A stretch of DNA of 35,064 nt from Cupriavidus phytohabitans. Its GTDB lineage: Bacteria; Pseudomonadota; Gammaproteobacteria; Burkholderiales; Burkholderiaceae. Shown here piece after piece: positions 24,828 through 31,498 of the stretch; position 1 is the first letter of the stretch, and each line of letters starts with the position of its first letter. The DNA lies in assembly GCF_000426345.1 (NCBI RefSeq), contig NZ_AUFE01000057.1, positions 1-35,064 of the forward strand, given 5' to 3'. The notes under the pieces were generated by a model. It saw only the letters and a list, made by a program, of their open reading frames with translations, was not told where the DNA came from and searched no databases. The translations under genes and the position numbers were made by a program.

Positions 24828-24859
24828 TGTCATGGCCGCCACCAGTGGCGGCCATGACA
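24828..24859. promoter_or_regulatory. 32-bp inverted repeat with 15-bp perfect arms
   Basis: TGTCATGGCCGCCAC and GTGGCGGCCATGACA are perfect complements separated by only CA. The element lies directly after TACAGT (24823-24828), a possible -10, and 25 bp before the ATG of the 87-aa gene. It could be a high-affinity operator or an mRNA hairpin at the 5' end. Confidence 0.55.
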
Positions 24860-24883
24860 AAGACATAGTGGGGAGACCGCAGC

Positions 24884-25147
24884 ATGAACCGCAAAGGCCT
24901 GCTCGATGCCGCCTCGGCATTGGAAGACCTGGCGGCCGGCAATGTGCCGGCTGCCGCGCAAGTCGCGGCAGGCGCCGCCGCGCTGGAGAAGATCCATGCC
25001 GATTACCCGGGCTGGCGCGATGTCGGCGACGCCCTGTTCGGCCTCAAGGCGCTCGCCAGCGGCAGTGGCATGGACCTGGACGCCAACGGCCGCCAGCGCG
25101 CGGGCCGGCTGGCCGACATCGTGCGCAGCCTGATCGACCAGATCTGA
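24884..25147 (+). CDS. Small alpha-helical protein of unknown function
   Basis: An 87-aa acidic, alanine-rich protein with no cysteine, signal peptide or membrane segment. I do not recognise a family. The sequence is predicted by eye to be helical throughout (ALEDLAAGNVPAAAQVAAGA..., RAGRLADIVRSLIDQI). The reading frame is credible: GGGGAGA sits seven bases before the ATG, third positions are GC-rich like its neighbours, and the gene fills the gap up to the convergent phospholipase D gene. The striking inverted repeat upstream suggests regulated expression. Confidence 0.6.
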   Translation: MNRKGLLDAASALEDLAAGNVPAAAQVAAGAAALEKIHADYPGWRDVGDALFGLKALASGSGMDLDANGRQRAGRLADIVRSLIDQI

Positions 25148-25159
25148 ACAACGGCGCGG

Positions 25160-26731
25160 CTACAGCATCGACTCGATCGGCAGGATCGACAGGAACCAGA
25201 TGCCGAGCCGGCGCCACCAGCTGGTGTTGGGTTCGGTGTCGTAGCGCACCACCTCGTCGCCGCGCCGCTCCAGCCAATACAGCTTGCCTTGCTCGTCGAG
25301 CTTGACCTGGTAGGCCGCTTCCGGCACCACCGTGGCGAAGGTCGATTCGATTCGGCCGGCCAGCGCCGGGCTGTCGATCACGAAGCCCAGCTCGGTATTG
25401 AGGTTGGCCGAGCGCGGGTCGAAATTGAACGAGCCCACGAACACGCGGCTGGCATCGACGCCAAAGGTCTTGGCATGGAGGCTGGAGCCGGAACTGCCGA
25501 ACGGCCCGGCGCGGCCCTTGGCCGGTGCCGCCGACCGCCGCAGCTCGTACAGGTCCACGCCTGCCTCCAGCAGCGCCTTGCGGCGCTTGGCATAGCCCGA
25601 ATGGACCGCGGCGACGTCGGTTGCCTCCAGCGCGTTGGTCAGCACGCGCACGGCAACGCCTTTTTCGGCCAGCTGCGAGAAGTAGGCGGTGCCGGCGGTG
25701 GACGGGACGAAGTAGGGCGAGACCAGGTCCAGCTCGCGCTGGGGCTCGCCCAGGATCTCGCGCAACTGGTGCGCGACCAGCGTGTTGCGCGAGGCCTCGC
25801 CGAGGGCCTTGGCCGGATCGTCGCTGACGATGCGTGTCGCGGCCCACTCGAATTCCAGCGTGCCGTCGAGCATATGCTGCACGTCGGGCACCTCGCGCAG
25901 CGCGGCAAGGTAGGCGCCGGCGGCCGGGTTCTGCTCGACCGCGCGGGCGCTGCCGGCCAGCTCGTGCAGGCGCTCCATGCTGACCGGCGGCACCAGCCGG
26001 TCCACCGGGTAGGCCGAGGCGCTGGCCCAGTAGCGGTCGAAGTCTTGCGCCACGTCGGCGGCGGCGGGGCCGATCGCAATCACATCCAGGTCGGCGAACA
26101 GCACGCCATCGGTGGCACCGAAATATTCGTCGCCGACATTGCGCCCGCCGATGATCGTGGCGACGCCGTCGGCGGTGAACGACTTGTTGTGCATGCGCCG
26201 GTTCAGGCGCCGGAAATCGGTCAGGAAATTGAGCGCCTTGGGCTGGCGCAGCACGAACGGGTTGAATATCCGCACTTCGACCTGCGGATGCGCGTCCATG
26301 GCCGCGAGCAGCTCGTCCATGCCGGACAGCCCGTTGTCATCGAGCAGCAGCCGCACGCGCACGCCGCGGCCGGCGGCCTCGTGCAGCGCCTCCAGCAGCA
26401 GCGTGCCGGTCAGGTCGTTGCGCCAGATGTAGTACTGCACATCGAGCGTGCGCTGCGCCGTGCGTGCCAGGTGCACGCGCGCGGCGAAGGCTGCGTAGGC
26501 GTTGTTCAGCGGGTGGATGCCGCTGAGCCCGGAATGGCCGGCCAGCGCGGCCGCGACCGCGCGGCCCAGCGGAGTGGCCGCGGCCTCGGCCGGCGTGATG
26601 GCGGTGGATTCGGTGCGGTGGTCCAGTGGCGGCAGCGCGCAGCCACCCAGCAGGGTGGCGCAGCACAGCAGCAGCGAACTGGCGTGCAGGCGGTGGTGGG
26701 GCACGAACGCAGCGTCTGTCGGCAATGGCAT
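25160..26731 (-). CDS. Phospholipase D-family lipoprotein, ClsC/cardiolipin-synthase-like
   Basis: A 523-aa protein with two HxKx4D motifs: H181-N-K183 with D188 (MHNKSFTADG) and H419-A-K421 with D426 (LHAKTFGVD), each followed by the GGRNVGDEY or GSFNFDPRS segment. It also has the C-terminal NTSWWRRLGIWFLSILP signature of ClsC-like enzymes, which make cardiolipin from two phospholipids. The N-terminus is a lipoprotein signal with lipobox LGGC (C31), so it is anchored to a membrane facing the periplasm. The frame is open 41 codons further upstream, but the lipoprotein signal fits the ATG at 26731. E. coli ClsC lacks an obvious lipobox, so location may differ. Confidence 0.88.
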   Translation of the reverse strand: MPLPTDAAFVPHHRLHASSLLLCCATLLGGCALPPLDHRTESTAITPAEAAATPLGRAVAAALAGHSGLSGIHPLNNAYAAFAARVHLARTAQRTLDVQYYIWRNDLTGTLLLEALHEAAGRGVRVRLLLDDNGLSGMDELLAAMDAHPQVEVRIFNPFVLRQPKALNFLTDFRRLNRRMHNKSFTADGVATIIGGRNVGDEYFGATDGVLFADLDVIAIGPAAADVAQDFDRYWASASAYPVDRLVPPVSMERLHELAGSARAVEQNPAAGAYLAALREVPDVQHMLDGTLEFEWAATRIVSDDPAKALGEASRNTLVAHQLREILGEPQRELDLVSPYFVPSTAGTAYFSQLAEKGVAVRVLTNALEATDVAAVHSGYAKRRKALLEAGVDLYELRRSAAPAKGRAGPFGSSGSSLHAKTFGVDASRVFVGSFNFDPRSANLNTELGFVIDSPALAGRIESTFATVVPEAAYQVKLDEQGKLYWLERRGDEVVRYDTEPNTSWWRRLGIWFLSILPIESML

Positions 26732-26872
26732 GGCGATGGTCGGCGCGTCCCGCGAGCGGGGCCGCGCGTGGCGGCAATGTCCGCCATGTTGCCATGCCGG
26801 CGCGGTGTCTGGCTTCCGGCAATCGCTATGCCGGCGCGCGAACTTCTTTGACACACCGGCCCGACCCCGCCA

Positions 26873-26896
26873 CTCTCCCGCGAGCAGGAGAGGGAG
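26873..26896. repeat. REP-like element, copy A
   Basis: CTCTCCCGCGAGCAGGAGAG followed by GGAG forms a short hairpin with one C-A mismatch. It is nearly identical to the element at 34694-34725. It lies between the phospholipase D start and the sodC stop. Confidence 0.55.
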
Positions 26897-26926
26897 AACA
26901 CCGACAGGGTTCGAAACGCTTGCGGC

Positions 26927-27520
26927 TTACGATGCTGCCACTACCCCACAAGCAATACGCCCCCCTGCGTTGCCCGTCGGCTGCGTCTTGTAGTCGTCCG
27001 GATCCTTGTGCACCACCACTGCGCGCCCGATCACGCTGTTGGCGCCGGTGCCGACCGATAATGACGGCAGCAGCATGCTGACGCGCACGTTGCCGTTGGC
27101 GTCGGCGGTGACGTTGTTCATGTCGCCGGCATGGTGCTCGGGCATGGTCATCTGGCCGTGCGGCTTGCCGCCCGGGTTGAAATGGCCGCCGGCGCTCATC
27201 GCGTCGGGCGCCGAGCAGTCGCCCTTTTCGTGGACGTGGAAGCCATGGACGGTATTGGGCGGCAGGCCCGTGATCGAGGCGGTCATCAGTACCCCGCCGG
27301 GCTGCTGCTGGAAGGTCACGGTGCCGGCGGTATTGGTGCCGCTCTTGGGCTGCAGTTGCGCTGCGGCGCGGGCCCCGCTCGTGCCGGCCGAGGCCGCGGC
27401 GGCCGCGGTGGCGCCCGTGGCGCTGGATGAGGCCGAGGCGCTTTTGCCGGAACCGGCGCAGCCGGCCAGCACCACGGTCGCGGCAACGCAGGCGGCCAGG
27501 GGGATAAGCACTGGTTTCAT
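26927..27520 (-). CDS. sodC: Cu/Zn superoxide dismutase, lipoprotein
   Basis: A 197-aa periplasmic superoxide dismutase. A lipoprotein signal ends in LAGC (C21), followed by a low-complexity Ala/Ser/Gly linker (22-52) that likely tethers the enzyme. Copper and zinc ligands follow the bacterial pattern: H95 and H97 in HGFHVHEKGDC, H113 in GGHFNPG, H121 in KPHGQ, H130 and D133 in HHAGDMNN, and H171 in VVVHKDPDDY. C102 and C191 form the disulfide and R188 guides the substrate. AGAGGA seven bases upstream and TATACT (27556-27561, minus strand) support the start. Confidence 0.93.
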   Translation of the reverse strand: MKPVLIPLAACVAATVVLAGCAGSGKSASASSSATGATAAAAASAGTSGARAAAQLQPKSGTNTAGTVTFQQQPGGVLMTASITGLPPNTVHGFHVHEKGDCSAPDAMSAGGHFNPGGKPHGQMTMPEHHAGDMNNVTADANGNVRVSMLLPSLSVGTGANSVIGRAVVVHKDPDDYKTQPTGNAGGRIACGVVAAS

Positions 27521-27555
27521 CGGAATCCTCTTCTCGTCGTGATTTCGGATGAAAC

Positions 27556-27561
27556 AGTATA
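27556..27561 (-). promoter_or_regulatory. -10 element of sodC
   Basis: On the minus strand TATACT gives a leader of about 28 nt to the sodC ATG. No good -35 lies 17 bp upstream. Confidence 0.4.
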
Positions 27562-27649
27562 GGTCGGGCAACGCGCTCGCGGCTTCCGGTTTTGTCCTAT
27601 TCGGCACGTTTCGGATGCCCGGCGCTTGCAGCTTGCGCCAGAAAGCAGG

Positions 27650-28585
27650 TCAGGCCGCCACCGCGAGGCGCTGCTGTCCCGCACCAAAATGCGGGTGGCG
27701 CGAGAACAGGTCCGCCGCCCAGTTGACGAACACCCGCACCTTGGCCGACAGGTGACGGTTCTGCGGATACATCGCCGAGATCGGCAGCTCGTCGGTTTGC
27801 CAGTCCGACAGGATTTCGACCAGCCGGCCGCTGGCCACATACGGCTCCGCCATCGCGCGCGAGATGCGGGCGATGCCATGGCCCTCCAGCGTGCAGCCCA
27901 CGTAGACCTCGGCATCGTTGGTCGAGATCGCGGAGGGCAGCAGCACCTCGCTGCGCTCCATGCCGCGCGCCATCGGCCACGGCATTTCGCGCCCGTTGCG
28001 GTTGGACAGGTAGTTCACCGCCTTGTGCTGCGCCAGCTCGGCGAGGTCGCGCGGCGTGCCGGCGCGGTTCAGGTAGATCGGCGAAGCGTAGAACGCCAGC
28101 TTTACGTGGCCGATGCGGCGGGCCACCATCGATTCGTCCAGCGGGATCCCCACGCGCAACACCACGTCGACGCCTTCCTGCAGCAGGTCGATGGGCTTGC
28201 CGTTGATGGTCAGTTCGAGCTTCAGGTCGGGGTAGGCCTGCAGGAAGTCATCCAATGCGGGCACGAGGACCAGGTTGGCAAGCGGCGCGGTGGTGTCGAC
28301 CGACAATGTGCCGCGCGGCGAATTGTTCTGCCGCGTGAGCGACTGCTCGGCTTCTTCCACGTCCGCCAGGATGCGCACGCAGCGTTCGTAATAGGCCGCG
28401 CCGTCGTTGGTCACGCTGATGCGGCGTGTGGTCCGGTGCAGCAGCTTGACGCCGAGGTGCGTCTCCAGGTTCTGGATCAGGCGGGTCAGCGTGGCCTTGG
28501 GCAGGTCCAGCGATTCGGCGGCGCGCGCAAAGCTGCCGACGTCCACGACCCGTGTGAATGCCTGCATTGATACGAGACGGTCCAT
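27650..28585 (-). CDS. LysR-family regulator, BpeT/CeoR-like
   Basis: A 311-aa LysR-type regulator. The N-terminal winged helix-turn-helix is complete (MDRLVSMQAFTRVVDVGSFARAAESL, then LPKATLTRLIQNLETHLGVKLLHRTTRR); the effector domain spans about 92-300. It is divergent from a lipase-like gene followed by an RND pump, the same arrangement as bpeT-llpE-bpeEF-oprC in B. pseudomallei and ceoR-llpE-ceoAB-opcM in B. cenocepacia, where the LysR protein activates the pump. The start matches the usual LysR N-terminus; only a weak GGAACC precedes it. The assignment rests on gene order plus N-terminal similarity recalled from BpeT. Confidence 0.85.
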   Translation of the reverse strand: MDRLVSMQAFTRVVDVGSFARAAESLDLPKATLTRLIQNLETHLGVKLLHRTTRRISVTNDGAAYYERCVRILADVEEAEQSLTRQNNSPRGTLSVDTTAPLANLVLVPALDDFLQAYPDLKLELTINGKPIDLLQEGVDVVLRVGIPLDESMVARRIGHVKLAFYASPIYLNRAGTPRDLAELAQHKAVNYLSNRNGREMPWPMARGMERSEVLLPSAISTNDAEVYVGCTLEGHGIARISRAMAEPYVASGRLVEILSDWQTDELPISAMYPQNRHLSAKVRVFVNWAADLFSRHPHFGAGQQRLAVAA

Positions 28586-28836
28586 GATGAGGTTCCGACG
28601 ATAGATCCGAACGGCGTGCCGCGCGCGCTCGTGACGCGCACGGCGTGGCTTGTTGTTGTGATTGGGGGAGTGCTGCCGGCTGGCTGGCGCCGGGGTGCGC
28701 GGGGGCGCGGGGCCGGCGTGGGTTTGTCAGGGCGTGCAGCGCCCGCAACGAATGAAAGACAGGGTTGCGGATCGCCATGCGTGCCAGGAGCTGGAGTGAA
28801 TCACATTTCCGATGACCCTGTCACGCGTGGGGTTTC

Positions 28837-28882
28837 GATCATTCCAATGCATCCGTGGCAATGCTCCCGATTATTCCAATCC
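28837..28882. promoter_or_regulatory. Direct repeat GATYATTCCAATSC, spacing 32 bp
   Basis: GATCATTCCAATGC (28837-28850) and GATTATTCCAATCC (28869-28882) agree at 12 of 14 positions and are 32 bp apart, about three helical turns. This geometry suits binding of an oligomeric regulator such as the adjacent LysR protein. The match to the published MexT box is poor. Confidence 0.35.
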
Positions 28883-28940
28883 CGGAACAGTGCATTAGCG
28901 ATCTCTCGCTTTATCCCATCCTCGTCAATCACCATAATCC

Positions 28941-28953
28941 GTTGCATCGCAAC
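28941..28953. promoter_or_regulatory. GTTGC-ATC-GCAAC dyad
   Basis: A perfect 5-3-5 inverted repeat 36 bp before the preferred llpE start. It could be a LysR-type half-dyad or overlap the promoter. Weak evidence on its own. Confidence 0.3.
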
Positions 28954-28989
28954 ACTCAAGCGCATTGTTTTTCCCGTGCGCCGGACGCC

Positions 28990-29952
28990 ATGCCAGACAA
29001 GCCAGGCCAACGCCAGAATGCCGCTCCCGCCGCCACCGGCCAGGGCGAGCCGCGCGTGGCCGAGCATACGGTAACGAGCGACGGCCGCGAGATCGCGGTG
29101 TGCGTGTGCTACCCGCCGGGCTATCCCGCGCCGGGCGCCGAGGCCGCCAACTGGCTGCCCTGGCTGGTGTACCTGCATGCCGGCGGCTTTGTCGATGGCG
29201 GCCTGGAGCGGGCGCGCAAGCTGGTGCAGGACCTGGCCAGGGCAGTGCCGGCCGTGGTGGTGACGCCGGCCTATTCGCTGGCGCCCGAGAACCCTTTCCC
29301 GGCCGCGCCCGAAGACGCGCACAGCACGGTGCAATGGGTGCTGCGCAATGCCCGGCGCCTGAAGCTGGACAAGACCCGTTTCGCGCTGGTGGGCGAGGAA
29401 GCCGGCGGCAACCTGGCGATCGCGCTGGCGCAGATGCTGCGCGACCGCGGCACCGCGCAGCCGCGTGGCCAGTGGCTGATCCGGCCGGTGACCGACCCGT
29501 GCCTGCAGCACGCGTCGTGCGCGGGCTTCGGCAGCGGGCAGGTGCTGATGGAAACGTTGCGGCGCATGGCCTGCAACTATCGCGATTACCTGCCGACGCC
29601 GGCGGACAGCGTGCATCCCTATGCCGCGCCGGCGATGGCTTCGCGCCTGGCCGGGCTGCCGCCCACGCTGGTCCAGGTCGCGGAACAGGATACGCTGCGA
29701 GCGGAAGGCGAAGCCTTCGCGCAGCGGCTGGGCAAGGCCGGTGTGCCGGCCCAGGCCATGATCATGCCCGGCGCCTGTGGCGACGGCGTGGAAGAGGCCC
29801 ATGACGCGTGTCAGGCATGGGTCGACGAAGGTGCGCGGTTCCTGCAGCGATGTCTGGCTGCGGCCGACGATACCTCACCCCTGACCGAACGCCAGGCTGG
29901 CGCATTTGCAAATGCAAGCGCCAGCCGGCCTGGAGCCAAGCCCGCCGGCTGA
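28990..29952 (+). CDS. llpE: LlpE-like alpha/beta-hydrolase, catalytic serine lost
   Basis: A 320-aa protein with the hormone-sensitive-lipase-type alpha/beta-hydrolase fold. The oxyanion motif HGGG appears as HAGGF (63-67). The nucleophile elbow, normally GDSAGGN, reads GEEAGGN (135-141), with glutamate at the serine position. The acid D234 (AEQDTLRAEG) remains, but no histidine follows where the HG motif is expected (MPGACGDG). It is therefore probably not an esterase. Position between the LysR gene and the RND pump matches llpE, described in Burkholderia as co-transcribed with the pump and of unclear role. The start is uncertain; 28855 and 28861 are alternatives. Confidence 0.75.
   Translation: MPDKPGQRQNAAPAATGQGEPRVAEHTVTSDGREIAVCVCYPPGYPAPGAEAANWLPWLVYLHAGGFVDGGLERARKLVQDLARAVPAVVVTPAYSLAPENPFPAAPEDAHSTVQWVLRNARRLKLDKTRFALVGEEAGGNLAIALAQMLRDRGTAQPRGQWLIRPVTDPCLQHASCAGFGSGQVLMETLRRMACNYRDYLPTPADSVHPYAAPAMASRLAGLPPTLVQVAEQDTLRAEGEAFAQRLGKAGVPAQAMIMPGACGDGVEEAHDACQAWVDEGARFLQRCLAAADDTSPLTERQAGAFANASASRPGAKPAG
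29895..29926 (+). promoter_or_regulatory. Hairpin inside the 3' end of llpE
   Basis: GGCTGGCGC and GCGCCAGCC are perfect 9-bp arms around a loop that begins with the palindrome ATTTGCAAAT. The structure lies in the last 20 codons of llpE, upstream of the 182-bp gap before the pump genes, and might reduce read-through or protect the upstream mRNA. Confidence 0.4.
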
Positions 29953-30052
29953 GCCGCTCCAGCCAATCGCCAGCCGGCTCTGTATCGGCCAGAGCCAGGT
30001 CCGCCGGTTTGCATGGGCGGCCCTAAGTCCGACTATCCAATCTGACTCGATT

Positions 30053-30074
30053 CCGGTCCGCCCGCGCGGACCGG
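30053..30074 (+). terminator. Hairpin upstream of the membrane-fusion gene
   Basis: CCGGTCCGC pairs with GCGGACCGG over a CCGC loop. There is no T-run directly after it; TTTGCTTTT follows 16 bases later. It may attenuate transcription between llpE and the pump. Confidence 0.35.
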
Positions 30075-30134
30075 CAGGCGGCGTTCGGCCATTTGCTTTT
30101 CCGGTTGAAGAAAACCCGAACAGGAGTTTGAGAA

Positions 30135-31379
30135 ATGCAGCAGCATAAGCGACGTACCCTGATTGCCCTTGCCATCGTCGTGGTGCTCGGTGCCGGCGTG
30201 GCCGGTTCGGTCCTGCGCCCGTGGCACAGCGGCGAGGCCCATGCCAATACCCCGCCTCCCGCGCCGCCGATCGAAGTCGCCGCCGTGGTGGGACAGACCA
30301 TCACCGAGTGGGACGAGTTCTCCGGGCGCCTGGAAGCGGTCGAGCGCGTGGAGATACGTCCTCGCGTGGGCGGCAACATCGATGCGGTCCATTTCCGCGA
30401 AGGCGCGCTGGTGAAGAAGGGCGATCCGCTCTTCACCATCGACCCGCGCCCCTATGCCGCGGAAGTGGCACGCGCCGAAGCCGCGCTGGCCGCCGCGCAG
30501 GTTCGCGCTGCGCACGCCAAGAGCGAGGGCGAACGCGCACAGCGGTTGCTGGATGACAACGCGATCTCGCGCCGCGAGTTCGACGAGCGCATCCACGCCG
30601 CGCGCGAGACCAGCGCTAACGTGCGTGGCGCGCAGGCGCAGCTCGAAGCCGCGCGCCTGAACCTGACCTATACCCGCATCACCGCGCCAGTGGCCGGCCG
30701 CGTGTCGCGCGCCGAGATCACCGTGGGCAACCTGGTGGCACCGGGCGCGTCGGCGCCGCCGCTGACCACGGTGGTGTCGGTGTCGCCGGTCTACGCCAGC
30801 TTCGAGATCGACGAACAGAGCTACCTGCGCTATACCGCGCCGGGCGCCGGCGGTGGCAAGAACGGGCTGCCGGTGTACCTGGGCCTGGCCAACGAGGACG
30901 GCCATCCGCATGAAGGCAAGGTGCAGTCGGTCGACAACCGCCTCGATCCGCGCAGCGGCACGATCCGCGTGCGCGCCGTGTTCGACAACGACGATGGCCG
31001 CCTGCTGCCGGGCCTGTACGCCAAGGTCAAGATGGGCGGCGGCGCGCCGCATGCGGCGGTGCTGGTCAACGACCGTGCGGTGGGCACCGACCAGGGCAAG
31101 AAGTTCGTGCTGGTGGTCGACAAGGCCAACAAGCTGGTCTACCGCGAGGTGGAGCTGGGGCCGAACTACGAAGGGCTGCGCGTGATCCGCAAGGGCCTGC
31201 AGCCGGGCGAGAACATCGTCGTCAACGGGCTGCAGCGTGTGCGGCCGGGCGATACGGTGCAGCCCAAGGCCGTGGCCATGGCCTATCGCAGCGAGCTGGA
31301 GCCGCGCCAGGCAGCGCCTGACCGCAAGCAGGCTGCGAGCGGCAAGGGCGACGGCAACGACGGCAAGCCGGTGAGCTGA
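30135..31379 (+). CDS. bpeE: RND efflux membrane-fusion protein (MexE/BpeE/CeoA-like)
   Basis: A 414-aa periplasmic adaptor of an RND drug pump. It has an N-terminal membrane anchor (IALAIVVVLGAGVAGSVL) without a lipobox cysteine, unlike MexA. The order is: barrel-sandwich lipoyl half (FSGRLEAVERVEIRPRVGGNID), alpha-helical hairpin (about 105-175, AEAALAAAQVRAAHAK), second lipoyl half (TYTRITAPVAGRVSRAEI), beta-barrel and membrane-proximal domain (LQPGENIVVNGLQRVRPGD). It links pump and outer-membrane channel. AGGAG nine bases upstream fixes the start. Symbol by gene order and type; orthology untested. Confidence 0.9.
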   Translation: MQQHKRRTLIALAIVVVLGAGVAGSVLRPWHSGEAHANTPPPAPPIEVAAVVGQTITEWDEFSGRLEAVERVEIRPRVGGNIDAVHFREGALVKKGDPLFTIDPRPYAAEVARAEAALAAAQVRAAHAKSEGERAQRLLDDNAISRREFDERIHAARETSANVRGAQAQLEAARLNLTYTRITAPVAGRVSRAEITVGNLVAPGASAPPLTTVVSVSPVYASFEIDEQSYLRYTAPGAGGGKNGLPVYLGLANEDGHPHEGKVQSVDNRLDPRSGTIRVRAVFDNDDGRLLPGLYAKVKMGGGAPHAAVLVNDRAVGTDQGKKFVLVVDKANKLVYREVELGPNYEGLRVIRKGLQPGENIVVNGLQRVRPGDTVQPKAVAMAYRSELEPRQAAPDRKQAASGKGDGNDGKPVS

Positions 31380-31432
31380 TCCGCCTACCGACAGCAGAAA
31401 AACGCTAGCACTTCCCCGTAGATGTGGATGGC

Positions 31433-31448
31433 GCCCGCCGCGGCGGGC
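31433..31448. other. 16-bp perfect palindrome between adaptor and pump genes
   Basis: GCCCGCCGCGGCGGGC lies 50 bp before the pump start in the 119-bp gap. It may form a hairpin that sets relative expression within the operon. GC-only palindromes arise easily in this genome. Confidence 0.3.
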
Positions 31449-31498
31449 CGCCAGGGGACGTGCTACGCCAACGCAGGCCAATGCAGGCAGAGACCAAC

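Larger units (their letters stand above)
28586..28989. other. 404-bp divergent control region of the efflux locus
   Basis: Contains no gene I can support. The llpE-like frame is open back to a GTG at 28855, but that part is less GC-rich, has no ribosome binding site and carries operator-like repeats, so I treat it as regulatory DNA. The half next to the LysR gene is GC-rich with no notable element. Confidence 0.5.
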
